64,000 nucleotides of DNA, from assembly GCA_005217565.1 (NCBI GenBank), contig SJCO01000008.1:281248-345247 (forward strand), in the 5' to 3' direction. The DNA comes from Puteibacter caeruleilacunae (GTDB lineage: Bacteria; Bacteroidota; Bacteroidia; Bacteroidales; Prolixibacteraceae). Under the pieces are notes generated by a model. It saw nothing but the letters and a program-made list of their open reading frames with translations. It did not search any database and was not told where the DNA came from. The first letter of the stretch is position 1; each line of letters starts with the position of its first letter. Both the position numbers and the translations under genes were made by a program. Positions 38,325 through 50,453 of the stretch are shown in pieces.

Positions 38325-38874
38325 GAACGCGATAGCCTTGTTTGATGTAATTGGTAAGCGGTTGCCCCATACCTTTTACCTCAAAGCCCATTTCTCTGAA
38401 TTTATCAGAAACACCATACATGTCGGCGCAAACTATACAGGCTTTTACAATTACACCATCTTTCTTCATTGCCAGAACCTTTTTCTGCAGACTAACATCT
38501 CCAGCTAGCAGTCGCGATGACGGTCCCCAGATGATTAAGGTAATCTCATCCCACATTTTCTGTTGCTGGGCATAATGTGTATACATAAAAACCATTCGAT
38601 GAGCCACATCAGCCTCTCCGCTGGTCCATAGAACCACAAGCTTATTGGCATTTTCTGATGTTGGATGAAACTCTCGCAGCGTCACTTTTTTCTCATCTTT
38701 AGCAGCCATTTCTGCCTTTTCAGCAGCCATAGTAGCTTTTTCAGCAGTCACGGCAGCTTCTTTAGAAGCCTTTGTTGCAGCAGCTTCATATTTTTTTACT
38801 GCATCAGCGTTTTGAGCTGTTACTGTCGCCATTGCAAAAATTCCAATAGCTATGATAAAAAACAATCGTTTCAT
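38314..38874 (-). CDS. DsrE-family protein with signal peptide
   Basis: 186 residues from ATG 38874, where a signal peptide starts (MKRLFFIIAIGIFAMATVTAQ). An upstream in-frame extension is rejected. An Ala/Lys/Glu-rich helical segment (about 25-65) precedes a DsrE/DsrF-like domain (about 72-186) with LVVLWTSGEADVAHRMVFMY and the Cys-containing ACIVCADMYG, matching the usual active-site position of DsrE proteins. DsrE relatives bind or pass sulfur. Periplasmic location and neighbourhood next to a copper-type receptor suggest a role in metal or sulfur handling, which is inference. Confidence 0.75.
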   Translation of the reverse strand: MKRLFFIIAIGIFAMATVTAQNADAVKKYEAAATKASKEAAVTAEKATMAAEKAEMAAKDEKKVTLREFHPTSENANKLVVLWTSGEADVAHRMVFMYTHYAQQQKMWDEITLIIWGPSSRLLAGDVSLQKKVLAMKKDGVIVKACIVCADMYGVSDKFREMGFEVKGMGQPLTNYIKQGYRVLTF

Positions 38875-39142
38875 TATAAAGACTTTTAGATTATTTGAAT
38901 TCTTGATTTTCAGATTTGGTTTCCTAATATGCGAGAAACCAATCTTGTTTTTCTGTTCGTATACTATAACAACAAAGATGCTAAAATTGCTCACACTGCC
39001 AGCATTAAAATAGCTTATCGCTGTAACGGATCTCAACAAAGCTCATAAAAAGCCGCAAATGCCTTGAACTAAATACTGTATGTTATGTTCTAGTTAACAG
39101 ATAATCGTAGTACCCTTTACGTGAAATCATTAAAACTGAACT

Positions 39143-41464
<2,322 letters not shown>

Positions 41465-41562
41465 CAATCTTTTCAAGGCGAAGTATGATGCGAGTGTTAT
41501 CAGTTATATCCCGCGCATCATATTTAACCATGGGTGAAAGCTTTTGAATCAACAGAAACGAT

Positions 41563-41570
41563 TATCTTTG
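41563..41570 (+). promoter_or_regulatory. -7 box of the ABC-F gene
   Basis: TATCTTTG, an exact TAnnTTTG match, lies 26 bases before the start codon. A TTTTG at 41542-41546 could act as the -33 element, but the spacing of 16 is short. Confidence 0.5.
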
Positions 41571-41595
41571 CCGCTCGAATTTTAATGAGGCAACA

Positions 41596-43227
41596 ATGAT
41601 TTCTATTGATGGATTAGCTGTTGAGTTTGGAGGATCAGCATTATTTAGTGACATCTCATTTGTGGTTAATGAAAACGACCGCATAGCGTTGATGGGGAAG
41701 AATGGTGCAGGTAAATCTACCCTGTTGAAGATTATCGCAGGTGTACAGAAACCAAGCAAAGGTCGCGTGTCGGCACCAGGAGATGCAGTAATTGCTTATC
41801 TTCCACAGCACTTAATGACCGAGAATAAGCGAAGCGTATTTGACGAAGCTTCACAGGCATTTGCACAGGTATTGGCCATGCAAAAAGAGTTGGATGAATT
41901 GAATCACCAGCTCACAATCAGAACCGATTACGAGTCGCCTGAGTACTACGAAATTATTGAGAAAGTATCGCAGCTAAGCGAAAAACTATACAGTCAGGGA
42001 GAGATCAATTTCAACGCTGAGGTTGAGAAAATCCTTTTGGGGTTGGGATTTGTACGCGAAGATTTTCAACGTCCTACCAGTGAGTTTAGTGGAGGATGGA
42101 GAATGCGTATTGAGTTGGCCAAGTTGCTATTGCAGAATCCTGATTTGATTCTTCTTGATGAGCCTACCAACCACCTTGATATCGAATCGGTACAGTGGTT
42201 AGAGGAATTCCTTGTGAACAGTGGTAAAGCGGTAATTGTGATCTCGCACGACCGTGCATTTGTTGACCGTATCACTTCAAGAACCATTGAGGTGACCATG
42301 GGACGTATTTACGACTACAAGGTAAATTATACCAAATATCTAGAGCTTAGAAAAGAGCGAAGAGAGCAGCAACAAAAGGCGTACGATGAGCAGCAGAAGA
42401 TGATTGCTGAAACCAAGGAATACATCGAACGCTTCAAAGGAACCTACTCTAAAACCAACCAGGTACAGTCGCGCGTGCGTATGCTCGACAAGCTGCAATT
42501 GGTTGAGGTTGATGAAGTTGATAATTCAAGATTAAGGTTGAGATTCCCTCCGGCACCACGCTCGGGAAGCTATCCTGTAATTACCGACAATGTTTCGAAA
42601 TCATACGATGATCTTTTGGTATTCGACAAAGCGTCGATTACTATTCATCGCGGCGATAGGGTATCCTTTGTAGGTAAGAATGGAGAAGGTAAGTCGACCA
42701 TGATTAAGGCCATTATGGGGCAAATCGATCACGGTGGTACAATGACCCTGGGACATAATGCTAAGATTGGTTATTTCGCTCAGAATGAGGCTTCTTTGCT
42801 TGATGGCGACTTAACTGTATTCCAGACTATCGATGATGTGGCTGTTGGTGATATCAGAACGAAGATCAAGGATATTCTTGGAGCATTTATGTTTGGCGCG
42901 GACGACTGGGATAAGAAAGTAGGTGTACTATCCGGAGGAGAGCGTACCCGTTTGGCAATGATCAAACTGCTTTTGGAACCTGTGAACTTGTTGATTCTCG
43001 ATGAGCCTACCAACCACTTGGATATGCGTACAAAGGATATTCTGAAGCAAGCTTTGCTTGAGTTTGAAGGTACACTGATATTGGTATCGCACGATAGGGA
43101 TTTCCTTGATGGATTGGTAACGAAGGTATTTGAATTCGGAAATAAGCGTGTGAAAGAGCATCTTGAGGGGATTCAGGAGTTCCTTGAAAGAAAGAAAATG
43201 GAGAACCTTCAGGAGCTGGAAGTTTAA
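41596..43227 (+). CDS. ABC-F family ATPase
   Basis: 543 residues with two ABC domains and no membrane segment. Walker A GKNGAGKST and GKNGEGKST, signatures EFSGGWRMRIELAK and VLSGGERTRLAM, Walker B LILLDEPTNHLD and LLILDEPTNHLD. A charged linker lies between the domains (about 240-310). ABC-F proteins act on the ribosome (EttA, Uup, or antibiotic-resistance types); which type cannot be settled here. The stop codon TAA is directly followed by repeat cluster 2. Confidence 0.95.
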   Translation: MISIDGLAVEFGGSALFSDISFVVNENDRIALMGKNGAGKSTLLKIIAGVQKPSKGRVSAPGDAVIAYLPQHLMTENKRSVFDEASQAFAQVLAMQKELDELNHQLTIRTDYESPEYYEIIEKVSQLSEKLYSQGEINFNAEVEKILLGLGFVREDFQRPTSEFSGGWRMRIELAKLLLQNPDLILLDEPTNHLDIESVQWLEEFLVNSGKAVIVISHDRAFVDRITSRTIEVTMGRIYDYKVNYTKYLELRKERREQQQKAYDEQQKMIAETKEYIERFKGTYSKTNQVQSRVRMLDKLQLVEVDEVDNSRLRLRFPPAPRSGSYPVITDNVSKSYDDLLVFDKASITIHRGDRVSFVGKNGEGKSTMIKAIMGQIDHGGTMTLGHNAKIGYFAQNEASLLDGDLTVFQTIDDVAVGDIRTKIKDILGAFMFGADDWDKKVGVLSGGERTRLAMIKLLLEPVNLLILDEPTNHLDMRTKDILKQALLEFEGTLILVSHDRDFLDGLVTKVFEFGNKRVKEHLEGIQEFLERKKMENLQELEV

Positions 43228-43383
43228 GGTTGAAAGGTTGAAAGGTTGAAAGGTTGAAAGGTTGGAAGGTGTGGCTCCGAAGTTTTGCAAAGAGCAAAGT
43301 GCAAAGAGCAAAGAGCATAGAGCATAGAGCATAGAGCAAAGTGCAGAGAGCATAGAGCAAGGAGACTAGAACGGAGACTGGCA
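43228..43383. repeat. Short-repeat mosaic, cluster 2
   Basis: It begins on the base after the ABC-F stop codon. First come four GGTTGAAA octamers in tandem (43228-43259) and a GGTTGGAAGG variant. A run of degenerate heptamers GCAAAGA/GCATAGA/GCAAAGT (about 43286-43365) and AGGAGACTAGAACGGAGACTGG follow. The heptamers and the GGTTGAA word also occur in cluster 1. On the minus strand it translates as Leu/Cys/Ala-rich junk. Confidence 0.85.
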
Positions 43384-43431
43384 TGTCTTTCGTAGATCAA
43401 AATAGAACACAACATATATATCACTAAAAAT

Positions 43432-43470
43432 AAAAGGATGTCTCCAAGTTAGCGAAGACATCCTTTTTTT
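43432..43470. terminator. Bidirectional terminator between ABC-F and GH20 genes
   Basis: The 12-bp perfect stem AAAAGGATGTCT (43432-43443) pairs with 43456-43467, followed by T and preceded by A. It serves both convergent genes. Confidence 0.88.
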
Positions 43471-43504
43471 ATTGCCGATTGTCCGCCTTACGCGAACACT
43501 ATGA

Positions 43505-45835
43505 TTATTCTACTACAACCTCATCGATAAACATCCACGCAGGACTTCCAGCAGCTGAGTGTCCCTCAGGAATTTTACCAATATTGTGTACCAATACTTT
43601 CACGTATCTAGCCTTCTTATTGATATTCTCAAGCGTGAAATCTTTCAACATAACATCCGACTTCATCGCAGGGATAGTATTTTTATAAGTACCTACCTTT
43701 TCGAATTTCTTACCATCATTCGAAATGAAATAGTCAACCGACTTAGGCATGAAAATCCAAGGACCAGTATTCTGAATTGTTCCTACAGAAATCTTATTGA
43801 TATCGGTAGCCTCTTCAAGGTCGATAATCATTTCCATGTTATCACCATTCCAAGCTTGCCACTCTCCGTCGCCATGATTCGCCGAACCACGGATACAGTT
43901 AACCATAGTAGCATCGCCACAACCAGTATATTTCTCACTAGGACCGTTGATATAAGTCACCGGCTTAACAGTCGCCTTGTGAATCTTAAACTCTTTAGTC
44001 AACACAGCCCCTACACGCTGTCCGTTTCTAAATGCTGCAGCATTAACAGTGGTAGTCGACTTCAGCAAGATTGGAGTCTCGTACAATGTAGAAGCAGCAA
44101 CAGGCTCAGTACCATCAAGGGTATATCTGATTTCAGTACCGCTGATCTCGTTGTTCAAGGTTACAGCAAGACTCTTATTCTCCTTGTCGATCGTAGCCTT
44201 AGCAGTCACAAGGTAAGCACTCTTCGCATAGTTAATACCCATGAAATCGTAACGATCTAATTGTTCCTGGATCTTAGCAGAGAACTTGTCCCAGCTTTTC
44301 TTCTCTTTAGGAGTCCATACCGCTTCAGCAAGCGCTGCAATACGAGGGAAAGTCATATATTGAGCATGCTCAACAGTAGGCACATATTCAGTCCACAAGT
44401 TAGCCTGACCACCAATGATATGCTTAGCAGCTTCTGGCTCCAACTCTTTTGGTACAGGATCGAAACTATACACTCTATTCAAAGGAAGAAAAGCATTGAA
44501 TGCCAAAGGTTCAACATCCTGAGGACCCTGATAGTAATCGAAATAACAATGTCCGGTAGGAGTCATCACTACATCATGTCCCGACTCAGCAGCTTCGATA
44601 CCACCTTTAAAACCTCTCCAGCTCATCACAGTAGCCTGAGGTGCTAATCCACCTTCAAGAATCTCATCCCAACCAATAAGCACACGTCCTTTTTTGTTGA
44701 TGAATTTCTCAATACGCTTAATGAAGTAACTTTGAAGTTCCTCTACGTTCTTCAAGCCCTCTTTGCGCATACGAGCCTTACACTTAGGACATTTCTTCCA
44801 CTCAGTCTTGGTAGCCTCGTCACCACCAATGTGGATGTACTTCGATGGGAACAAGTCCATTACTTCCGACAATACATCTTCAAGGAATTCGAAGGTCTTG
44901 TCGTTACCCGCACAGTAAATATCGGTAATAGGCCATAAACCTCCCGATGGAACAGTTAATGGTTTTCCTGTACATGAGAATTCAGGATATGCAGCCAATG
45001 CACAAGTAATGTGAGCAGGCATCTCAACCTCAGGCACCACATTAATATTGTGACTATTAGCATAGGCTACAATCTCTTTAATATCTTCTTGACTATAGAA
45101 GCCACCATAGGTTGCTTTTTCACCTTCTTTTTGCTTAGGACGCGCATTCCAGTGCTTATCTTCATGATCAACACGCCATGCAGCAACCTCAGTCAATTTA
45201 GGGTATTTCTTGATTTCGATTCTCCATCCCTGGTCATCCATCAAGTGCATGTGAAGGGTATTGATCTTATGCAGTGCAAGATAATCGATCAAGTTAAGGA
45301 TATACGATTTAGGGAAGAAGTGACGCGACACATCCAACATAAAACCACGCCATTTAAAGCGAGGCTCATCTTGAATACTACAAGCCTTTACCAACCACTC
45401 TTTCTGCTCAACAACCTGCTTACTTTCAAATGAAGGAGGCAACAGTTGGCGAATAGATTGAATTGCATAAAAGTAACCTTTAGGAGTAGCAGCCTTAATG
45501 TTAATCTGCTTTGTAGTTACATCCAATTCATAAGCCTCATCTGCTAAACCTTGCTTTGCCGCAAAGCTAATTACATTCTTACCAGGCTTATTGGTAATTG
45601 CAATATCCCAGCCAGAAACATTCTTAATCAATGATTGCAGATATTCAGCAGTAGGCTTTTGAGTGTCATCCTCAATAGCGATTTTAGTCTTTGCATTAAT
45701 TGCAAAGTAACCTTCAGTAACCTCCTGCTGTTTTGGGGCAGGGATAATTGAACTAGTCCCTACAACTTTATCTTTATCGCATGTACATGAGTACAGCATA
45801 AACAGCGATAAAAACAGGGTTAGGTAATTTTTCAT
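43505..45835 (-). CDS. Beta-N-acetylhexosaminidase, GH20 lipoprotein
   Basis: 776 residues from ATG 45835. Lipoprotein signal with lipobox LYSC (Cys16 or so). A GH20b N-domain (about 30-150) precedes the GH20 barrel (about 155-510) with the catalytic pair Asp339-Glu340 in HIGGDEATK. Next come a chitobiase/FN3-like domain (about 545-635) and a C-terminal F5/8-type carbohydrate-binding domain (about 645-776). It removes terminal GlcNAc or GalNAc from glycans, on the cell surface or in the periplasm. It is next to a GH92 gene in the same direction. Confidence 0.95.
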   Translation of the reverse strand: MKNYLTLFLSLFMLYSCTCDKDKVVGTSSIIPAPKQQEVTEGYFAINAKTKIAIEDDTQKPTAEYLQSLIKNVSGWDIAITNKPGKNVISFAAKQGLADEAYELDVTTKQINIKAATPKGYFYAIQSIRQLLPPSFESKQVVEQKEWLVKACSIQDEPRFKWRGFMLDVSRHFFPKSYILNLIDYLALHKINTLHMHLMDDQGWRIEIKKYPKLTEVAAWRVDHEDKHWNARPKQKEGEKATYGGFYSQEDIKEIVAYANSHNINVVPEVEMPAHITCALAAYPEFSCTGKPLTVPSGGLWPITDIYCAGNDKTFEFLEDVLSEVMDLFPSKYIHIGGDEATKTEWKKCPKCKARMRKEGLKNVEELQSYFIKRIEKFINKKGRVLIGWDEILEGGLAPQATVMSWRGFKGGIEAAESGHDVVMTPTGHCYFDYYQGPQDVEPLAFNAFLPLNRVYSFDPVPKELEPEAAKHIIGGQANLWTEYVPTVEHAQYMTFPRIAALAEAVWTPKEKKSWDKFSAKIQEQLDRYDFMGINYAKSAYLVTAKATIDKENKSLAVTLNNEISGTEIRYTLDGTEPVAASTLYETPILLKSTTTVNAAAFRNGQRVGAVLTKEFKIHKATVKPVTYINGPSEKYTGCGDATMVNCIRGSANHGDGEWQAWNGDNMEMIIDLEEATDINKISVGTIQNTGPWIFMPKSVDYFISNDGKKFEKVGTYKNTIPAMKSDVMLKDFTLENINKKARYVKVLVHNIGKIPEGHSAAGSPAWMFIDEVVVE

Positions 45836-45903
45836 GAAATATAATTTAAGAGTTAAAAATTCCAAGGATTTAAATTTCTGCTATATGGTTTTAGGGTATA
45901 AAC

Positions 45904-45936
45904 AAAAAAAGTTCCCTGGCGATAAAACCAGGGAAC
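45904..45936 (-). terminator. Terminator of the GH92 gene
   Basis: A perfect 9-bp stem GTTCCCTGG/CCAGGGAAC (45911-45919 with 45928-45936). On the minus strand it is followed by a T tract. It shows that GH92 and GH20 can be separate transcripts. Confidence 0.82.
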
Positions 45937-45956
45937 TAAATATATTGTAATAACGC

Positions 45957-48269
45957 TTACTTCGTCATTGAGTAAGGGAAATCCTTCTCCTTAATACCTC
46001 TTTGCTTATTAGGTTCATTGCTCATGTTAAATTCAATTTTACCACCAGCTTGAAGCTCTTCATAAGTGAAGTAATTTTTAGTGAATGACTTACCGTTTAA
46101 TTTACTATCTGTGATATAGTAATTTTTAGGTGCCTGATTGTTAGCAACAATCTCCAATGTATTACCATTTTCCAAAGTCATGGTAATCTTATCGAATAGT
46201 GGAGAACCTAGTGCATACTCACCAGTTCCAGGACATACAGGATACATACCCATAGCAGAGAATACATACCAAGCTGATGTTTGTCCGTTGTCTTCATCAC
46301 CACATAATCCATCAGGAGTAGGTTTGTAAAGCTTATCCATGGTAATTCTCGACCATTTCTGTGCTTTCCAAGGATTCTTAGTCCAGTTGTACAGGTAAAT
46401 AGCATGCTGAATAGGCTGGTTACCATGAGCATACTGACCCATTTCACACTTCTCCATCTCTACAATTTCGTGGATCTTAAATCCGTAGTAGTCGTACGTA
46501 GATTTAGGAGGTGTAGTAAAGATTGCATCCATCTTCTTAAGGAAGCCATCCTGACCACCCATTAGTTGAATCAAACCTTTAGGATCCTGGAATACCGACC
46601 AGGTATAATGCCATGAACTACCTTCGGTGAATACGCCACCCCAGGCAAACTCATCAAAATTAGGCATCCAGTTACCGTCTTTTTGTTTACCTCTCATGAA
46701 GTTTACTGAAGGATCGAATAAGTTCTTATAGTTCTGAGCTCGTTTCTTAAAACGATCAATCTCTTCTTGTGGACGCCCCAACTCTTGAGCCAACTTCCAG
46801 ATGGTGAAATCAGCATAAGCATACTCAAGTGTACGAGCAGCACTCTCTCTGATCAACTCATCACTATCCTCTTTTACTTTCACATCACAAGGAACGTAAC
46901 CCAATGTATTATAATACTCAGCACCTAGTCGACCTACTGAATGCAACGGACCGGGATTTTCTGAGTTCTTCAAAATCGCTTCATACAGTGTTTCAATATC
47001 GTAACCTCTGATTCCTCTTAAGTAAGAATCGGCGATCAATGATGCAGAGTTAGAACCAATCATACAGTTACGGTGACCAGGACTAGCCCACTCAGGAAGC
47101 CATCCACTCTCTTTGTAAGTGTTGGCCAAACCTTCCATAATCTTCGCATTCAATTCAGGATAGAATACAGTGAAGAATGGGAATACAGCACGGAATGTAT
47201 CCCAGAAACCATTATCGGTATACATGTAACCAGGAAGAACCTCGCCGTTATACGGACTGTAATGTACGATTTCGTTTTGTGCATTTACCTCCCAGAACTT
47301 ACGTGGGAATAACATTGTACGGTAAAGTGCAGTGTAGAAATTCTTTTGCTGAGCAACAGAACCTCCTTCAACCTTGAATCTGTTCAATTCTTTATTCCAG
47401 GTATCAGCAGCTTCAGCCTTTACTTGATCAAAAGCTTTATCGCCAATCTCTCTTTTAAGATTTAATTTAGCCTGATCGAAGCTAATAAACGACGATGCAA
47501 TGCGTGCATGAACCTCTTCATTGGCTTTAGTAGCAAACTGAATATAAGCACCCGCATGCTTACCTTCTTTAGTCTTTTTACCTTTTTTCACCTCATCATT
47601 ATTCCAAACACCAAAGTCCGCAAAATCTTTGTCGAATTGAATAACGAAATAGTTCTTAAAGTTGTCAGGAACACCACCGTGGTTATTGCTGGTATACCCA
47701 ATTACTTGTCTTTTCTCAGGAATAATTTTAATGCTATTACCACCAGCATTACCATCGATTACTACATACGAATCGTTCGACTCAGGGAACGTAAAACGCA
47801 TGATAGAACCACGGTCGGCAGTGGTAACCTCCATTTTCGCTTGATAGTCATCAAGGAAAGCACTGTAGTAGTGAGGCAATGAAACCTCATTGTCGTGCGA
47901 ATACTTCGACTGGCGTTCTTGTTCTTTTACCGCCAATTTACCTGTCACAGGCATCAAAGTAAAACTCGCATAGTTCGCAATCCACGGACTAGGCTGGTGG
48001 CATTGCTGAATACCTCTGATTGAGTCTGATTGATATTGATACAACCAACCACTCCATCCGCCAGTCTGCGGAGTCCAGAAATTCATACCCCAAGGCACGG
48101 CTATAGCCGGGTAGGTATTACCGGTTGATAATCCATGGGTAGACTCACTACCAACTAGTGGATTAACCAAGTTTGTAAGGTCAACCGGTTTAGTTACTGC
48201 TTTTTCTGTTTTGCACGATGTAAGAATCGCTGCAAATAAGACAGTTACAATTAATAATCGTTTTAACAT
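45957..48269 (-). CDS. Alpha-mannosidase, GH92 lipoprotein
   Basis: 770 residues with a lipoprotein signal (lipobox LTSC, Cys19). GH92 blocks: VNPLVGSESTHGLSTGNTYPAIAVPWGMNFW, GIQQCHQPSPW, YTDNGFWDTFRAVFPFF, EMGQYAHGNQPIQH and GDEDNGQTSAWYVFSAMG. By family it is a calcium-dependent inverting exo-alpha-mannosidase acting on N-glycan mannose, usually alpha-1,2. Together with GH20 it fits host or algal glycoprotein breakdown. No SusC/SusD pair lies beside it. Confidence 0.95.
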   Translation of the reverse strand: MLKRLLIVTVLFAAILTSCKTEKAVTKPVDLTNLVNPLVGSESTHGLSTGNTYPAIAVPWGMNFWTPQTGGWSGWLYQYQSDSIRGIQQCHQPSPWIANYASFTLMPVTGKLAVKEQERQSKYSHDNEVSLPHYYSAFLDDYQAKMEVTTADRGSIMRFTFPESNDSYVVIDGNAGGNSIKIIPEKRQVIGYTSNNHGGVPDNFKNYFVIQFDKDFADFGVWNNDEVKKGKKTKEGKHAGAYIQFATKANEEVHARIASSFISFDQAKLNLKREIGDKAFDQVKAEAADTWNKELNRFKVEGGSVAQQKNFYTALYRTMLFPRKFWEVNAQNEIVHYSPYNGEVLPGYMYTDNGFWDTFRAVFPFFTVFYPELNAKIMEGLANTYKESGWLPEWASPGHRNCMIGSNSASLIADSYLRGIRGYDIETLYEAILKNSENPGPLHSVGRLGAEYYNTLGYVPCDVKVKEDSDELIRESAARTLEYAYADFTIWKLAQELGRPQEEIDRFKKRAQNYKNLFDPSVNFMRGKQKDGNWMPNFDEFAWGGVFTEGSSWHYTWSVFQDPKGLIQLMGGQDGFLKKMDAIFTTPPKSTYDYYGFKIHEIVEMEKCEMGQYAHGNQPIQHAIYLYNWTKNPWKAQKWSRITMDKLYKPTPDGLCGDEDNGQTSAWYVFSAMGMYPVCPGTGEYALGSPLFDKITMTLENGNTLEIVANNQAPKNYYITDSKLNGKSFTKNYFTYEELQAGGKIEFNMSNEPNKQRGIKEKDFPYSMTK

Positions 48270-48324
48270 CTCTTGTTCGGTTTGTGTGTTTACTCCACGA
48301 AGATAAAATATTGTTGAATCTTAA

Positions 48325-48364
48325 AAAAATAAAAAGCCGCTACTCCTCAAAGAAGTGTAGCGGC
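48325..48364 (-). terminator. Terminator of the glutamine synthetase gene
   Basis: GCCGCTAC (48336-48343) pairs with GTAGCGGC (48357-48364), and the minus strand then enters a T tract. Confidence 0.82.
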
Positions 48365-48433
48365 ATATAGCAATAGCAGCGTTTTGTTAGAATCAACTAT
48401 AAATTGATTTTAACGGTTAATATTGTTGGTTAC

Positions 48434-49936
48434 TTATTGACAATGAATGTATTGTAGTACTAATTTGCGAATCTCTTCATCCTTTCCGAAGAGTCGTTCG
48501 CTCAACTTCTCGTCGTTATAATTTTTTAAGATTTTTATGGTATGGTCAATCACCTCTGGAGGGAATATATTATTCTCCTCAAGGAATGCCCTTTTCTCAG
48601 CTAATCGATCGGCCGATTCGCTACATGATTCAGGCAATTGCTCCAGCTGGTCTTTTTTCTCCTCGTAGGTGAAGATATTACCATTCACATAAAGCTTTTC
48701 AGCAACCTCAAGGGCATTGTCGCTGGCAATACCTCTACCGCAGGCAACAATCAATGCAGCCACCAGCAGGTGAATATTAGCACTACCGTCAGGAGCTCTA
48801 AATTCAATCGTCTGCTTACTGTCCTCGTTGAGGTCGTTACTCATGCCAGGATTAGCCTGTGCAATCATATTACTTTTGCCAGTCCAACCCAATGGTACCC
48901 TTACCAATGCTGATCGGTTTCTATCACCCCAGCAAATATTGGTAGGAGCCTCCTGATGAGGAACCAGTCGCAGGTATGAGGTAGGAATTGTATTTCCAAA
49001 AGCTGTTAGTGCATCAGCCATTTCCAGAATTCCCGCAACCATTTTACGTGCTGTTGGACTTAGCTTGCCATCTTCAATCATGATATTGCGACCGTCTTTT
49101 TCTGCCAGCATGTGGAAGTGTAAACCACTACCAGCCTTACCTACGGTAATCTTTGGAGCAAAGCTTATCTCAACCATATATTGCTCGGCAAGCATGCGCA
49201 ACACCCACTTGGCAATCACCAACTGATCAACAGCCGACTCAGGATCACATGGAAGAAATTCAATCTCATGCTGCTCAAAAGCCTCTTCTCCTACAGTGAA
49301 ATTACCAACCTCAGAGTGTCCGTATTTAATCTTACCACCACAATAAGCAATCAGTCGTAATGCCTCTTTGCGCATCTCCTCGAACTTAGCAAAAGGCTCC
49401 GATTCATGGTATCCCTTTTGATCAGTAGCAGGAAAGATACTCTCACGCCGACTGTTTACATAGTATTCTAATTCACCAAGTGTTTTAAACGTCAATCCAG
49501 TTTGCTCCTTAAACTGTGCATAAGCGTTGCGAAGGATATTCTCCGGAGCACTCTTTAGCAGTTCACCATTATGATCGAAGAATGAACAAAGGATTTCAAG
49601 GGAAGGTTCGTCGGAGAAAGGATTCATAAAAGCAGTGCGATAACGAGGTACCACATATAAATCACTCGACCCGGCCTCCATAAAAGAGAACAGACTAGAT
49701 CCATCTACACGTTCTCCGCAGGTAAGAATACTGCGAAGATGCTCAAGACTATTAATAACAAAATTCAACGTTTTTAGCCGTCCGTCTTCCGCTACATATC
49801 TAAAGTTTAGCATTTGAATCTGCTTCACTTCAACAAATCTCAAAATATCCTCCAGAGTAAACGTCTCAGGTAACTTTTGTAACTCCTGTACAAGAGGATT
49901 TGGATTCAAATTGATTTGCTCATTATATGCCCCCAT
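48434..49936 (-). CDS. glnA: Glutamine synthetase
   Basis: 500 residues. A beta-grasp N-domain (about 25-115) precedes the catalytic barrel. Recognisable blocks are NFTVGEEAFEQHEIEFLPCDP, KAGSGLHFHMLAEKDG (nucleotide/metal region), NRSALVRVPLG and QTIEFRAPDGSANIHLLVAALI. It makes glutamine from glutamate and ammonia with ATP. The sequence is atypical for GSI (no clear adenylylation Tyr motif), similar to the separate Bacteroidota form of about 500 residues. It is a single gene. Confidence 0.9.
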   Translation of the reverse strand: MGAYNEQINLNPNPLVQELQKLPETFTLEDILRFVEVKQIQMLNFRYVAEDGRLKTLNFVINSLEHLRSILTCGERVDGSSLFSFMEAGSSDLYVVPRYRTAFMNPFSDEPSLEILCSFFDHNGELLKSAPENILRNAYAQFKEQTGLTFKTLGELEYYVNSRRESIFPATDQKGYHESEPFAKFEEMRKEALRLIAYCGGKIKYGHSEVGNFTVGEEAFEQHEIEFLPCDPESAVDQLVIAKWVLRMLAEQYMVEISFAPKITVGKAGSGLHFHMLAEKDGRNIMIEDGKLSPTARKMVAGILEMADALTAFGNTIPTSYLRLVPHQEAPTNICWGDRNRSALVRVPLGWTGKSNMIAQANPGMSNDLNEDSKQTIEFRAPDGSANIHLLVAALIVACGRGIASDNALEVAEKLYVNGNIFTYEEKKDQLEQLPESCSESADRLAEKRAFLEENNIFPPEVIDHTIKILKNYNDEKLSERLFGKDEEIRKLVLQYIHCQ

Positions 49937-50453
49937 ATCTCAACGTTTTAAATGCACATGCAACTTACAAGATGGGTGAAGTAAAAAGACTGAGAAAACT
50001 CAGGGTTTTAGGGCTACAGCTAATGTTTAGAAATATCACCGCTGCTGGGAAATAGTATATGTTTCAAGTGTACCCAAAAGAAGGGGCTTTTACTTCGAAA
50101 CTGTTCAAAAGAGAAGCTCGTAACTTATAGAATGATAAAATAGAATGCTTGAAAAGTGTTGCACGACTTATTAGCTAAGAGGATATAAGTGTCAGTGCAT
50201 TAAAATATAGGATACAAACAGGTGATATTGTGTGCATTTATGTAGAATATCGTACGCAATAGGGGGGTAATTGTAGTAGTTTCAGTGTTTTATAGGTGTA
50301 TGGACATTCTCAAACTTTTTCTACACAAAATCCAATCTGTTTCTGTGCACAAGTATTTAATTTCGGGATGTAACAAAGTTTTATTGATCGGTTAATCCAT
50401 AAATTAGTAAGCTTTGAATCTTTATTCGAATGATCAACAATATAACACACACA
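49937..50453. other. 517-base intergenic region between glnA and sulfatase genes
   Basis: A divergent, AT-rich region that must hold both promoters. I see no convincing TAnnTTTG box with a -33 partner, no hairpin, no ORF with coding character and no repeat. A G run (50261-50266) is the only odd base pattern. Confidence 0.4.

Noticed and set aside
41485..41521. ATGATGCG/CGCATCAT hairpin after the copper receptor
   Set aside because: Loop of 21 bases and no T tract, so not called as a terminator.
43228..43267. Tandem octamers as a CRISPR array
   Set aside because: The units are 8 bases with no spacers, and there are no cas genes in the window.
43224..43424. Minus-strand ORFs rich in Leu, Ala, Cys, Met over repeat cluster 2
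   Set aside because: They only translate the heptamer repeats; the open frame follows from the absence of stop codons in the repeat.
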